Shown: positions 17,652-27,668, numbered from the stretch's first letter. The stretch is 64,000 nt of DNA from DATDAH01 sp963792205 (GCA_963792205.1 CAWBVI010000002.1:1116001-1180000), one strand, 5' to 3'. A program made the numbers and translations. The notes: generated from the letters alone by a model not told the origin.

Positions 17652-20360
17652 ATGGCTCGTCGGCTCGTCGTCCGTTGTTCGCTCGCCGTCATCCTCGGCG
17701 CCACGCTCCTGCTGCCCGTGGCCCGCAGCGACGCGCAGGAGGCGCCGTCGGCCCGCCCCGACCTCGCTGATGCGACGGCGTCGGCGCTCACGCCGACCGG
17801 TCGGGTCGAAGGGACCCGGGCGCCGACGAGCGAGCTGGCCGAGAGCGACGAGGCGCTGATCGAGCGCACGGACGACGAGGTCGTCCCGGTGCTGATCAAG
17901 CTCGACTACGACGCCATCGCCACCTACCGCGGTGGCTCGGCGGGCGCGGCGGCCACCAGCCCGAGCGTCACCGGCGAGCCCCTCACGCCGAGCATCGCCC
18001 GGACCAGCGAGTACGCCCGACAGGTCATCAGCTTCGAGCGCGACGTGGTCGCCGACCTCCGCCAGGCGGTCCCCTCGATCGCGGTCGGGCGCCGGCTGCG
18101 GGTCGTCTTCGGCGGGGTGGCCGCCACCGTCCCGGCCAACCGGGCCGCCGACCTGCTCGAGGTCCCGGGGGTCGTGGCGGTCCAGTCCGACGCCCCGGAG
18201 CAGCTGCAGACCGACTCCAGCCCCGACTTCATCGGCGCCCCGCCGGTGTGGGAGGACCTCGGTGGCCAGGAGCAGGCCGGCGCCGGCGTGCTCTTCGGCT
18301 CCCTCGACACCGGGGTCTGGCCCGAGCACCCCTCGTTCGACGGCGACGGCTCGCTCGGCCCCGCCCCGACCGACAACGAGGGTGATCCGATCACCTGCGA
18401 CTTCGGTGACAACCCCCTGACGCCCGGGACCGATGTGTTCGCCTGCGACGACAAGCTGGTCGGCGGCGAGCCGTTCCTCGACACCTACCTCGACGTGGTG
18501 ACCGACCCGCCCGAGATCTACCCCGACTCCGCGCGCGACAGCAACGGCCACGGCACCCACACGGCCTCGACCGCCGCCGGCCAGGTGGTGAGCAGCGCGC
18601 CGATCTTCGGGGTCGAGCGGGGACCGATCTCCGGCATCGCCCCCGGGGCCTGGGTCAGCGTCTACAAGGTCTGCGGCTTCGAGGGCTGCTTCCCGTCCGA
18701 CTCCGCCGCCGCCGTCGAGGCGGCCATCTTCGACGGCGTCGACGTCATGAACTTCTCGATCTCCGGCGGCAGCGACCCGTTCAGCGACGCGGTCGAGCTG
18801 GCGTTCCTCGACGCCTACGCGGCCGACGTCTTCGTCGCCGCCTCGGCCGGCAACTCCGGGCCCGGCGCGGCCACGTCCGATCACCTCTCGCCCTGGGTGA
18901 CCACGGTGGCGGCGTCCACCCAGACCCGTGAGTTCGCCTCGGACCTGACCGTCAACGCCGGAGGCGACACCTTCACCGGGGAGGGCGCCTCCATCGGCTC
19001 CGGCGCGGGGCCGCTGCCGGTCGTGATGGCCAGCGACCCGCCCTACAGCGACGTCGGGTGCGACACCGCGGCTCCAGCCGGCCTCTTCACGGGAAAGATC
19101 GTGGCCTGCCGGCGGGGACCGGGGCGGGTGCAGCGGGGCTTCAACGTGCTCCAGGGCGGCGCGGCCGGGATGATCCTCTACAACACGCCGCCGGCTGACG
19201 CCCTGACCGACAACCACTGGCTCCCGACGGTGCACCTGGCCGACGGGACCGGGTTCGTGGCCTTCATGAACGGCCACACGGGGGAGACCGGCTCGTACAC
19301 CGCCGGCGCCGCCCAGGACGGCGACGGCGACGTCATGACGACCTTCTCGTCCCGTGGTCCCGGCGGGTTGTTCGTCAAGCCCGACGTCACCGCGCCGGGT
19401 GCCCAGATCCTCGCCGGTCACTCCCCGACGCCCGAGAGCATCGCCGAGGGCCCGCCAGGGGAGTACTTCCAGGCGATCGCAGGCACGTCCATGTCGTCCC
19501 CGCACGTCGCCGGGGCGGCGATCCTGACCGCGGCCGGCCATCCGGACTGGACGCCGGGACAGCTGAAGTCCGCGCTCATGACGACCGCCGTCACCGACGT
19601 GGTGAAGGAGGACGGTACGACGCCCGCCGACCCGTTTGACTTCGGCGCGGGTCGCATCGACGTCGAGGCCGCCGCGGCCCCCGGCCTCACGATCTCCGAC
19701 GACGCGGAGGGGTTCTTCGAGCTGGGCGGCGACCCGATCGCCGCCATCGACGTGAACCTCCCGTCGGTCAACGCCCCGGTCATGCCGGGCGAGGTCACCA
19801 CCCAGCGGGTGGTCCGCAACGTGAGCAGCGGCACGGCCGTCTACACCGTGGACACCACGGCGCCCCTGGGCACTTCGATCGCGGTCACACCGAGCCGGTT
19901 CTCCATCGCGTCAGGCGGCTCCCGCACGTTGACCATCACCGTCAGTGCGGAGGTCGGCACGACCGGGCAGCAGTTCGGCCAGATCGACCTGTCCGCGCCC
20001 GGCCGGGCGGACCTGCACCTGCCCGTGGCCTTCGTGCCCGGTCAGGGTGACATCTCCCTGACCAGCGACTGCTCGCCGCCCGACATCGACGTCGGCGCCG
20101 CGACCAACTGCTCGGTCACGGCCACCAACGAGAGCGGCACCGACACCACGGTCGACCTCTCGACCACCGTCGACCAACACCTCGAGGTCACCGACGCCGA
20201 GCCCGGCGCCGCGACCCATGACGCCACCTCGGCGTCACTCGAGGACCACCCTCTTGCCGGTCGCGACCCCGGGGTTCCCTCACTCGAGACGTTCGCGCCG
20301 CTGGGCGACGGCTACCTCCCCCTCGACTTGATCGGGGTCGACGCCGATCCCCATCGGTGA
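17652..20360 (+). CDS. secreted subtilisin-like S8 serine protease (frame breaks at its 3' end)
   Basis: 902 aa from ATG 17652 with a CAGGAGGAG ribosome site. A signal peptide (residues 1-29, cleavage after SDA) and an I9-type propeptide (about 60-175) precede the S8 domain with the triad Asp219 (GSLDTGVWPEH), His300 (NGHGTH) and Ser613 (GTSMSSPH). A PA domain is inserted at about 430-540 and a beta-sandwich follows (about 690-800). The stop at 20360 is caused by an extra base near 20338. The other frame continues with a GYLPL...TPIPIGDEEAI sequence that joins it to the fragment at 20505-21662. The intact protein would be about 1330 aa. Confidence 0.85.
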   Translation: MARRLVVRCSLAVILGATLLLPVARSDAQEAPSARPDLADATASALTPTGRVEGTRAPTSELAESDEALIERTDDEVVPVLIKLDYDAIATYRGGSAGAAATSPSVTGEPLTPSIARTSEYARQVISFERDVVADLRQAVPSIAVGRRLRVVFGGVAATVPANRAADLLEVPGVVAVQSDAPEQLQTDSSPDFIGAPPVWEDLGGQEQAGAGVLFGSLDTGVWPEHPSFDGDGSLGPAPTDNEGDPITCDFGDNPLTPGTDVFACDDKLVGGEPFLDTYLDVVTDPPEIYPDSARDSNGHGTHTASTAAGQVVSSAPIFGVERGPISGIAPGAWVSVYKVCGFEGCFPSDSAAAVEAAIFDGVDVMNFSISGGSDPFSDAVELAFLDAYAADVFVAASAGNSGPGAATSDHLSPWVTTVAASTQTREFASDLTVNAGGDTFTGEGASIGSGAGPLPVVMASDPPYSDVGCDTAAPAGLFTGKIVACRRGPGRVQRGFNVLQGGAAGMILYNTPPADALTDNHWLPTVHLADGTGFVAFMNGHTGETGSYTAGAAQDGDGDVMTTFSSRGPGGLFVKPDVTAPGAQILAGHSPTPESIAEGPPGEYFQAIAGTSMSSPHVAGAAILTAAGHPDWTPGQLKSALMTTAVTDVVKEDGTTPADPFDFGAGRIDVEAAAAPGLTISDDAEGFFELGGDPIAAIDVNLPSVNAPVMPGEVTTQRVVRNVSSGTAVYTVDTTAPLGTSIAVTPSRFSIASGGSRTLTITVSAEVGTTGQQFGQIDLSAPGRADLHLPVAFVPGQGDISLTSDCSPPDIDVGAATNCSVTATNESGTDTTVDLSTTVDQHLEVTDAEPGAATHDATSASLEDHPLAGRDPGVPSLETFAPLGDGYLPLDLIGVDADPHR

Positions 20361-20504
20361 CGAAGAGGCGATCGACTTCAACGTGCCGCCGTTCGAGTTC
20401 AACGGGGTGACCTACTACTCGCTGAGCGTCGTCTCGAACGGCTACGTCATGGTCGGGCGGTCCGGCCACGTCGCTCGGACATCCAGTGCTGCCCGCCCGG
20501 CCAG

Positions 20505-21662
20505 TTGCCGGACCCTGCGCCACCGAACGACGTGCTGGCGCCGTTCTGGGCCGATCTGACCGGTGAGGGCGATGCCGGCGCCGGATCCGGACGGGATCTT
20601 CGCGGCCACGGTCAGTGGCGGTGGCAGCTCTGGGTGGTCGTCGAGTTCCGGCTGAACGCGTTCGGCACCGACGACCTGAAGGTCTTCCAGGTCTGGATCG
20701 GCCTCAACGGCGAACAGGACATCACCTTCAACTACGACCCCGCCCACACCAACCTCGACGGCCTCGTCCTCACCGAGGACGGCGGTGGCCTGACGATCGG
20801 CGCCGAGAACGAGGACGGCTCCGGTGGCGATCAGGTCGACGAGACCGAGGAGGAGGACAACCTGCCGGCGGTGGACTACTCCATCGTGAGCACCGACCCC
20901 GAACCGGGCGACTCGGTGACCATGACGGTGGAGGCCGAAGGCCTGACGCCGGGTGTCTCGACGGTCCGCTCCGAGGCGACCTCGCCGATCGTGAGCGGCG
21001 TCACCCGGGTCGAGTCGGAGGTGGAGGTGATCCGGGCGGCCACGGAGAACGACGCCTACGTGGCGGCCGTCTTCAACGACCTGCTCGGCCGTGATCCCAG
21101 CCCCTTCGAGCTCGACCGCTGGGTCACCCGCCTGGAGCGCGGCACCTCGACCCGGCTCCAGTTCACGACCGCGCTGACCAACACCGACGAGTGGCGGGGG
21201 CTGGTGGTCGACCGGTTCTACGACCAGATCCTCGATCGGCCGCCCACCGCGGGCGAGCGAGCGACGCAGATCGACCGGCTGGACGCGGGCTTGGCCGAGA
21301 AGACGCTCGTCGGGCGGCTGGCCGGCTCCGGCGAGTTCTTCACCGCGGCGGGCGGGACGAACGATGGCTTCGTCGACCTGTTGTTCGATCGGCTCCTCGG
21401 TCGCGACCCATCGGCCGCCGAGGTCGACGCGCTGGTGGCCCGCATCGACGGGGGTACGTCCCGTCGGACGGTGGCCACGTCGGTCTACCAGCGGCTCGAG
21501 TCGCGCAACCTCCGGGTCGAGGCGCTCTACGACCAGTACCTGCACCATCCGCCCTCCGCGGCGCGACGGGCCCACTTCGCCGAGAAGCTCAAGACGCAGT
21601 CGGACACGTGGGTCACGACCCGACTGGTGAGCAGCCAGGAGTACTTCGACAACGCCACCTGA
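20505..21662 (+). CDS. C-terminal part of the S8 protease: lectin-like region and DUF4214 repeats (frameshifted from it)
   Basis: The open frame begins at a TTG (20505) that is not a convincing start. The sequence before it continues an upstream reading frame broken at about 20338, 20475, 20580 and 20630. LAPFWADL, VFQVWIGLNGEQDITFNYDP and GLTIGAENEDG match the region that follows subtilases in related secreted proteins. The last 210 residues hold about four DUF4214-type repeats (VAAVFNDLLGRDPSPFELDRW, FVDLLFDRLLGRDPSAAEVD and weaker copies), helical modules common in large secreted proteins. I read it as the carboxyl half of the protease, not a separate gene. Confidence 0.65.
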   Translation: MPDPAPPNDVLAPFWADLTGEGDAGAGSGRDLRGHGQWRWQLWVVVEFRLNAFGTDDLKVFQVWIGLNGEQDITFNYDPAHTNLDGLVLTEDGGGLTIGAENEDGSGGDQVDETEEEDNLPAVDYSIVSTDPEPGDSVTMTVEAEGLTPGVSTVRSEATSPIVSGVTRVESEVEVIRAATENDAYVAAVFNDLLGRDPSPFELDRWVTRLERGTSTRLQFTTALTNTDEWRGLVVDRFYDQILDRPPTAGERATQIDRLDAGLAEKTLVGRLAGSGEFFTAAGGTNDGFVDLLFDRLLGRDPSAAEVDALVARIDGGTSRRTVATSVYQRLESRNLRVEALYDQYLHHPPSAARRAHFAEKLKTQSDTWVTTRLVSSQEYFDNAT

Positions 21663-21704
21663 GCGCTCAGCGCTCGGGAAACAACTCAGCTCACGGACAA
21701 CCCC

Positions 21705-23259
21705 TCAGGGCAGGTGCAGCGCCAGCACCTCCGGGGGAGCGGCGTTGCCGATGGGCACGAACAGCTCGGCGCCGGTCGCCGCCATCCAACCGTTGATGCC
21801 GCCGCCGGCGTCGTGGGTCCAGACGATCTCACCGTCGTCGCGGCGCAGCGCGAGGAGCGTGCCGTCGAGGAGCGCCGTGAACACCAGGTCGTTCACGACG
21901 GTGGCCCCGCCCAACGGGTCGCCGGGCACCGGCGTCGACCACAGCACGTCCCCCGACGCGGCGTCGACGGCGGCGACCTCACCGTCGCGGGTCCCGAGCG
22001 TGGCGCCGAAGTAGTCGGGGGCGTCCGGCACCAGCTCCTGCGGGGCGTTCGACCGCAGCGAGGTAGACGATCCCGTCCGCGGTCGCGGGCGGGGTGAGCA
22101 CACCACCAAAGGTGCCGGGGGAGATCGTGGTCGGGCCCTCGAGCTCGGTCAGGTCGTCGTTGTCGTGCTCGCCGACTTCAGCCTCCCAGCGGACCGTGCC
22201 GTCGTCGGGGTCGAGACCCACCACCGTGCCCGACTTCCCCGCGCTCGACGAGGACCTCGGTCCCGTCGGCGAGCTCCGCCATCAGCGTGTGGACCTGGTC
22301 GCGGTCGAAGAGGTCGTGGGGGATCACCTGGTGGAACCAGGCGAGCTCGCCGGTCACCAGGTCGAGGGCCACGACGGCATCGGTGTAGAGGTTGTCGCCC
22401 GGGCGACTGCTGCCATTGGGGAACTCGGCCGTTCCCGGGAAGGGCGCCGGGTTGGCGACGCCGACGTAGACCAGCGCCACGCTCGAGGTCGACGACGGGT
22501 GGGTACCAGGCGCCCCCGCCCGAGTTGACCTCGGGGTGGCCCCAGAGATCGCCCTTCACGGTGTCGAAGGTCCACCGCACCTCACCCGTCGCGGCGTCCA
22601 GCGCGGAGATCACGCCGCGGTCGCCCGGCGTGTAGATCCCGCCGAGGCTGACGGGCACCGAGCTGGCGATGACGGTGTCGCCGGCGACCACGGGCTGGAT
22701 GTCGGTCCCGGTCGTGTCGGTGGCCGTGATGTCGGTGGCCCACACCTCGGCGCCGCCTTCCTCCAGGGCGAGCACACCGGTGGACCCGTCCATCGCGTAC
22801 ACGCCGGCCGTGGCCGACCGCGACCCCGAACGGGCCGATGTTGAGCCCGGTCGGTTCGCTGGCCCACCGCACCTCACCGGTCGCCCGCTCGAGGGCCACG
22901 ACCTGGCCACTCCCGCCCTGGAGGTAGATCACGTCGCCGAGCACGAGGGGGGCCGTGCTGAGGGCACCGGCGTCGGGCAGCTCGGCCCGCCAGGCCACGT
23001 CGAGGTCGTCGACGTTCGCCGCCGTGATCGCTGAAGAGGCGGCGGCCCGGCTGTTGTCGAAGTCCTGGCCCGCCGTCGGCCAGTCGTCCTCGTGCTCGAG
23101 CAGCTCGGGGGGCATGCCCCCCGAGGCCTCCTCGCCGGCCGACGTGGTGGCGGAGGGGGTGGTCGTCGAGGTCGACATCGGGGTCGAACCGTCGTCGCTG
23201 CACGCCACGGCGGCGACCGTCAGCCCGGCGGCGAGGGTGGTGACCACGATCCTTCGCAC
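21705..23259 (-). pseudogene. PQQ-type beta-propeller lipoprotein, broken by four frameshifts
   Basis: GTG 23259 opens a lipoprotein signal (VTTLAAGLTVAAVAC, lipobox cysteine near residue 20). The product then resembles PQQ-dependent alcohol dehydrogenase and BamB-like propellers: blade motifs such as GEVRWASEP, GEVRWTFDT, GELAWFHQV, GTVRWEAEV, GDVLWSTPV and GEIVWTHDA repeat through three frames. The frame must change near 22810, 22485, 22240 and 22052 to read through to the stop at 21705. Each piece is well conserved, so the breaks are either sequencing indels or very recent. An intact copy would be an extracytoplasmic lipoprotein of about 515 aa. Catalysis is unknown. Confidence 0.75.
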
Positions 23260-23290
23260 CGGACGAAGGTAAGGCACCAGACTGGTCGCG

Positions 23291-24443
23291 ATGAGCAGGC
23301 TGGGTCGGTCCGCCCTCGCCGCGGTCGCTGCTGGCCGCTTGGGCGGCGGCGTGTGGCGACGACGGCGAGGCGGCGAACGCACCGGCCAGCACGACGTCGA
23401 CGACCGTGGCCCCGACGACCACCGCGGCGTCGGCCGGGTCTGCCTTCCCCGAGCAGCCCGAGGGCGTGCCGTGGCCGACTGAGGAGTGGGCGGAGGCGCC
23501 CTGGCCTGACGGTGTCGAGCGCTCCGTGGTCGACGCCGCGACGGAGACCGCCTTCGCTGGGGGGGCGGAGGAGCGGGTCCGGGCCGTGGTCATCGTGCAC
23601 GGGGGAGCGATCGTCTACGAGCGCTACAGCCCCAACCGGGAAGACGGGCCGAACGAGATCATGCCCGGCCACTCGATGGCGAAGAGCGTGACCTCGGCGA
23701 TGATCGGCATCCTCGTCCGCGACGGGCGTCTGGACATCGAGGAGCCCGCGGCCGTGCCGGCGTGGCACGAGGATGCCGATGACCCTCGCGGCGCGATCAC
23801 CACCGAGCAGCTGCTGCACATGAGCTCCGGCCTGCAGTGGGAGGAGGACCGCACGGTCGAGAGCTCGACCTTCTCCGAGATGCTCTCGCGTGACGACATG
23901 GCGGGGTACGTGGCCGGCCTGCCGCTGACGGACGACCCGGGCTCGACCTTCCTCTACGACACCGGTTCGACGGTGCTCCTGGCTCGCACGATCGGCGACG
24001 AGGTCGGCGGCGACGCCGACGACATGCGGGCGTTCCTGGACGACGAGCTCTTCAACCGCATCGGCATGGATCCGGTCCGCACGTTCTTCGACGGCGCCGG
24101 GACCTGGGCCGGTGGCTTCTCGGCCGACACCACCGCACAGGACTTCGCCCGCTTCGGGCTGCTCTACCTGCGGGGCGGGAACTGGGACGGCGAGCAGATC
24201 ATCCCGGAGGCGTGGGTCGAGTACAGCCGCACGCCGAGCCCCACCAGCCCCGAGTACGGCGCGCTGTGGTGGCTCGACACGCTTCGGCCCGGCGTCTTCT
24301 ACGCCGTGGGCGTCGAGGGCCAGGTCATCACCGTCGACCCGGCCCACGACCTCGTCATCGTGCAGCTGAGCACGGTCGGCGGATCGCTGCCGCTCGACCA
24401 CACCGAGGCCATCCTCGACGCCTTCGCCGCTCAGTCCGAGTAG
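23291..24443 (+). CDS. serine hydrolase lipoprotein (class C beta-lactamase fold), one frameshift in the signal peptide
   Basis: ATG 23291 gives MSRLGRSALAAVAA. One base change near 23331 then restores LAAWAAAC, a lipobox, and a Thr-rich linker that joins the main frame (open from 23406, 345 aa). The hydrolase domain carries the nucleophile motif SMAKS in GHSMAKSVTS, the tyrosine element YDTGS and a late GVEGQ segment near the usual HxG position. This is the beta-lactamase/EstB/DD-peptidase-like family, anchored on the outer face of the membrane. Substrate is unknown. It is divergent from the beta-propeller lipoprotein, with about 30 bp between starts. Confidence 0.8.
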
Positions 24444-24462
24444 CGGTAGGTGGGCGGCGGGC

Positions 24463-25262
24463 TCAGACGCCCAAGCGGTCACAGGGCCCCCAGATGGCGA
24501 AGGTCATCGACCTGCTGGCCTGCAGGTTCACGTAGAGCGTGTGGCCGTCGGGGCTGAAGGTGGCCCCGGCGAACTCGTCGTTGAACTGCCCGGCCACCCG
24601 GTTCAGGGCGAGGTCGAAGATCTCCCCGCGGCGGGTCAGCGCCCGGAGGTAGTTGTCGTTCGTCCCGTCCTCGCAGAGCACAAGCGTGCCGCGGCGTCCC
24701 CTTATGGTGATGTTGTCGGGCAGGTCCAGCGTGTCGGGTCCGGGCGACTCGTACACCATGCGGAGGGTCTCGCTCCTCGGGTGGTAGGCCCACACCTGGC
24801 CCGAGCCGTTGCCGAAGCCGTCGGCGATCGGCCCGACGCTCGTCTCGGCCGGTCCGCCGCCCTGGGTGGACGTGAACCACAGGACGTCGTCGATGTCCAC
24901 CCACCGCACCCGGTAGCGGGTCCCGGGCACCTGGGACGCCCCGAGGTTGGCGTTCGGCCGTCCGGCCACCGCCAGCATCTGCAGGCGACCACCGTCGCGC
25001 AGGCCGTCGCGGCCACCGTGCTCCCGGCCGTGGCCGTGGCCGCGGCGGCGGGGCTTGTAGCGATAGAGACCTGACGCGAAGCCGAAGTTGTCCTCGGTCA
25101 GGTACAGGATGTCGTCGTCGGGGTCGAAGGCGACCGCTTCGTGGGCGAAGCGCCCGGCGGACTCGATCGGCTCGCGGTCGGACTGCCGGCCCGCGGGCAC
25201 CTCGTAGATGAAGCCGTGGCGCTCGGTCAGCGGGACGTTCTCCCGTTCACAGGTCTCGCCGC
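24463..25262 (-). pseudogene. 5'-truncated PhoX/DUF839-family gene
   Basis: The frame ends at 24463 and reads from about 25262 through ETCERENVPLTERHGFIYEVP, VAFDPDDDILYLTED, FTSTQGGGPAE, VYESPGPDTLDLPDNI, LCEDGTNDNYLR, EFAGATFSPDGHTLYVN and FAIWGP, the C-terminal half of DUF839/PhoX phosphatase-like proteins. The N-terminal part with the Tat signal is missing: upstream of 25262 the frame has no family sequence, and a VOC gene lies there on the other strand. A stretch of about 30-35 residues also seems absent between WVDID and DVLWF. It is probably inactive. Confidence 0.7.
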
Positions 25263-25284
25263 CACCTCGTCGTAGGGTTCGTGG

Positions 25285-25620
25285 ATGGCGCTCGCGCTGT
25301 TCGCGGAGATCCACGTGCGGGACTTCCAGGCCGCGAAGGCCTGGTACGTGCAGCTCCTCGGTGAGCCGGCCTTCGCGGCCCACGACACCGAGGAGGTGTG
25401 GGAGCTGGCCGAGAACCGGTCGATCGCCGTCGAGGAGCAGCCGGAGAACGCCGGGCACAGCGCCGTCACCGTCTTCGTGGACGACCTCGACACCCTGGTG
25501 GACGGGATCGTCGCCCGTGGGATCGAGCCCACGCAGCGGGAGACCTACGACAACGGCGTCCGCAAGGTCACGTTCCACGACCCCGACGGCAACGAGATCG
25601 GCTTCGGCGGCCTCGGCTGA
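25285..25620 (+). CDS. VOC-superfamily (glyoxalase/bleomycin-resistance-like) protein
   Basis: 111 aa, a single VOC module pair. Landmarks are FAEIHVRDFQAAKAWYVQLLG at the start, VTVFVDDLDTLVDGIVARG in the middle and VRKVTFHDPDGNEIGFGG at the end. These small metal-dependent proteins act as lyases, dioxygenases or drug-binding proteins, and the type cannot be assigned here. It abuts the broken end of the PhoX-like gene and is followed 4 bp later by a membrane protein gene on the same strand. Confidence 0.8.
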   Translation: MALALFAEIHVRDFQAAKAWYVQLLGEPAFAAHDTEEVWELAENRSIAVEEQPENAGHSAVTVFVDDLDTLVDGIVARGIEPTQRETYDNGVRKVTFHDPDGNEIGFGGLG

Positions 25621-25624
25621 CGCC

Positions 25625-26126
25625 ATGGCGACGATCGGGGGCCTGGTAGCCGAGGTCCGCACGAACAAGGACCTGCGACGCGAGGCCTACTCGATGTCGC
25701 TCTACGTCTCCATCGTGCTGTTCAGCGCGCTCTGGATCTTCGACGACGACAACCCACCAGCTCAGGGCGAGGTCTTCCTGCTGGAGCTGGGCACGACGGT
25801 CGGGCTCGTGCTCGCCCACGGCTTCGCCTCGTGGTTGTCGACCCGCATCATCGGGGACCACGAGAAGCCCGGGGCCTGGGACCTGCTCCGGGTCCAGCTC
25901 GGCGGCGCGCTGGCCGTCGGATCACTGGCCATGCTCGCCGTCGTCCTCGCGCCGACCTCGGTCGAGCTGATGGCCGCCCGCCTGACTGTGGCGGCCACGA
26001 TCGCCGCTCAGGTGTTCCTCGAGAGCCGGACCAGTGTCTCCAAGGCCCGGGCCGCCGTCTACGGCCTGCGTCGCCCTCGTTGCCGGCGTCAGCGTCGCCC
26101 TGCTCAAGTCCTGGCTCGTGCACTGA
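25625..26126 (+). CDS. small membrane protein with one 3' frameshift
   Basis: ATG 25625 follows the VOC stop by 4 bp. Four hydrophobic segments are seen (MSLYVSIVLFSALWIF; TVGLVLAHGFASWL; LAVGSLAMLAVVLAP; a C-terminal helix). The frame as sequenced runs on with Arg-rich nonsense after VYGL. Removing one base near 26063 gives ACVALVAGVSVALLKSWLVH and a stop at 26126, clearly the true last helix. I do not recognise the family. Confidence 0.6.
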
Positions 26127-26166
26127 ACCTGCTGGCCGGCGGTCGGCGAGGGTTACCGTCCGCGGC

Positions 26167-26670
26167 ATGGACGTGCTCCGCACCGTGGTCCTCGTGGTCG
26201 CCACGCTCGGATCGGGCCTGATGGCCGGGGTGTTCGCGCTGTACGGCAACTCGATCATGCCGGGGCTCCGCACGGTGGACGACCGGACGTTCGTCGGTGC
26301 GTTCCAGGCCATGGACCGGGCCATCATCAACCCGCTCTTCATGGCGGCGTTCATGGGCACCCTCGTCACCTCCGGCCTGGCCGCGGGCCTCCACCTCGGT
26401 GACGAGTGGTCCGACGTCCTGCCCTGGTGCGTGGCGGCCTTCGTCCTCTACCTGCTCGTCGTGGTCGCCACCGTCGCCGTCAACGTCCCGCTGAACGACG
26501 CCCTCAAGGCCGCCGGCGACCCCGACGAGATCGACGACCTCGCCCGCGTCCGCCGCGACTTCGACGAGCCGAAGTGGGTGCGCTGGAACCTGGCCCGCGC
26601 CCTCGCCACGACGGCGGCGTTCGCCTGCCTGGCGTGGGCCCTCGTCGAGCACGGCCGCGCCATCGACTGA
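26167..26670 (+). CDS. DUF1772 / anthrone-oxygenase-like membrane protein
   Basis: 167 aa from ATG 26167. Four transmembrane helices with the family's features: an N-terminal GSGLMAGVFALYGNSIMPGL, then AFQAMDRAIINPLF, a VNVPLNDAL segment near residue 115, and a W-x-R-W-N-LAR motif before the last helix. DUF1772 includes fungal anthrone oxygenases and many bacterial proteins without a known role. It stands in a + strand run but has its own 40-bp leader. Confidence 0.8.
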   Translation: MDVLRTVVLVVATLGSGLMAGVFALYGNSIMPGLRTVDDRTFVGAFQAMDRAIINPLFMAAFMGTLVTSGLAAGLHLGDEWSDVLPWCVAAFVLYLLVVVATVAVNVPLNDALKAAGDPDEIDDLARVRRDFDEPKWVRWNLARALATTAAFACLAWALVEHGRAID

Positions 26671-26716
26671 GGGCAGGCCCAGCTGGGCTGTCCTACCCCC
26701 TGAGTATCGTCGGGGC

Positions 26717-27575
26717 GTGGCCCGCTTGAGTGCGGCCGAGCGGTCGAAGCTGCCCGACAAGGCGTTCGCCTATGTCGACTCGAAGGGCAACCGCCGGCTG
26801 CCGATCCACGATGTGTCCCACATTCGCAACGCGTTGTCGCGATTCGGCCAAGTGCCGTTCGAGGACGATGCGGCCCGTGAGCGGGCCCGCTCGCGCCTGC
26901 TGCGGGCGGCCAAGAAGCACCGCATCGTGCCGATCGGCTTCATCGCCAACGAGATCGAGGCCGCCCAGCGATCTCGCTCCGTGCGCAGCCTTCCCTCCGG
27001 CTTCGTGACCCTGTTGATGACGGACATCGAGGGATCCACCGAGCTGGTGCAGCACCTCGGTGCGGACTTCCCGCGACTGATCGACGACGTCTGGTCGGTG
27101 CTGCGCGTCGACGATCCGGCACGCCGGTGGGTTCGAGGTCGAGGCTCGGGCCGACGAGTTCTTCGCCGCCTTCGAGGCGCCACGTGCGGCCGTCGACGCC
27201 GCCGTCGCCCTGCAGTTGGCGTTGGCCTCGCGAGCGTTCTCGGACGGTCTCGACGTGCGGGTGCGAGCTGGTGTCCACAGCGGGTATCCGACGTCGACCG
27301 CCGGCAACTACGTGGGGCTCGATGTGAACGCCACGTCGCGGATCACCACCCTCGGGCACGGCGGCCAGATCGTGGTGTCGGGCAACACTCGCGACGCCGT
27401 GCGGTCCACTGGCGCCGAGGGTGTCCGATTCGTGGCACTCGGTGACTATCGGCTGAAGGGGATCGCCGAACCACTGGCGCTCTTCCAGGTCGCGGCCAAG
27501 GGTCTGCTCACCAAGTTCCCCGCGCTGCGGGCCGGTGGTGTCACGCAGGGGGCGGCTTCGGTCACCAGCAGGTGA
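26717..27575 (+). pseudogene. DUF6582-class III nucleotide cyclase fusion, one frameshift
   Basis: GTG 26717. Residues 1-75 are a DUF6582-type N-terminus (SKLPDKAFAYVDSKGNRRLPIHD and HIRNALSRFGQV). A class III adenylate/guanylate cyclase homology domain begins at LLMTDIEGSTELVQHLG near residue 102. A one-base insertion near 27115 breaks the frame; the other frame continues with HAGGFEVEARADEFFAAFE, GVHSGYP, YVGLDVNATSRI, GQIVVSGNT and LGDYRLKGI to the stop at 27575, so the rest of the catalytic domain is intact in sequence. The first metal aspartate is in TDIEGS; the second is expected at ADEF, where the family usually has GD. Cyclase activity is plausible but unproven. Confidence 0.7.
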
Positions 27576-27668
27576 GCTGTGCGGTCGCGGAGGTCGTCCG
27601 CGATGCGCGGGAACCAGCGTGGGGGCCCGGTTCGTCGTAGGGGGGTCGCCTAGCCGAGGAGCTTCGCC

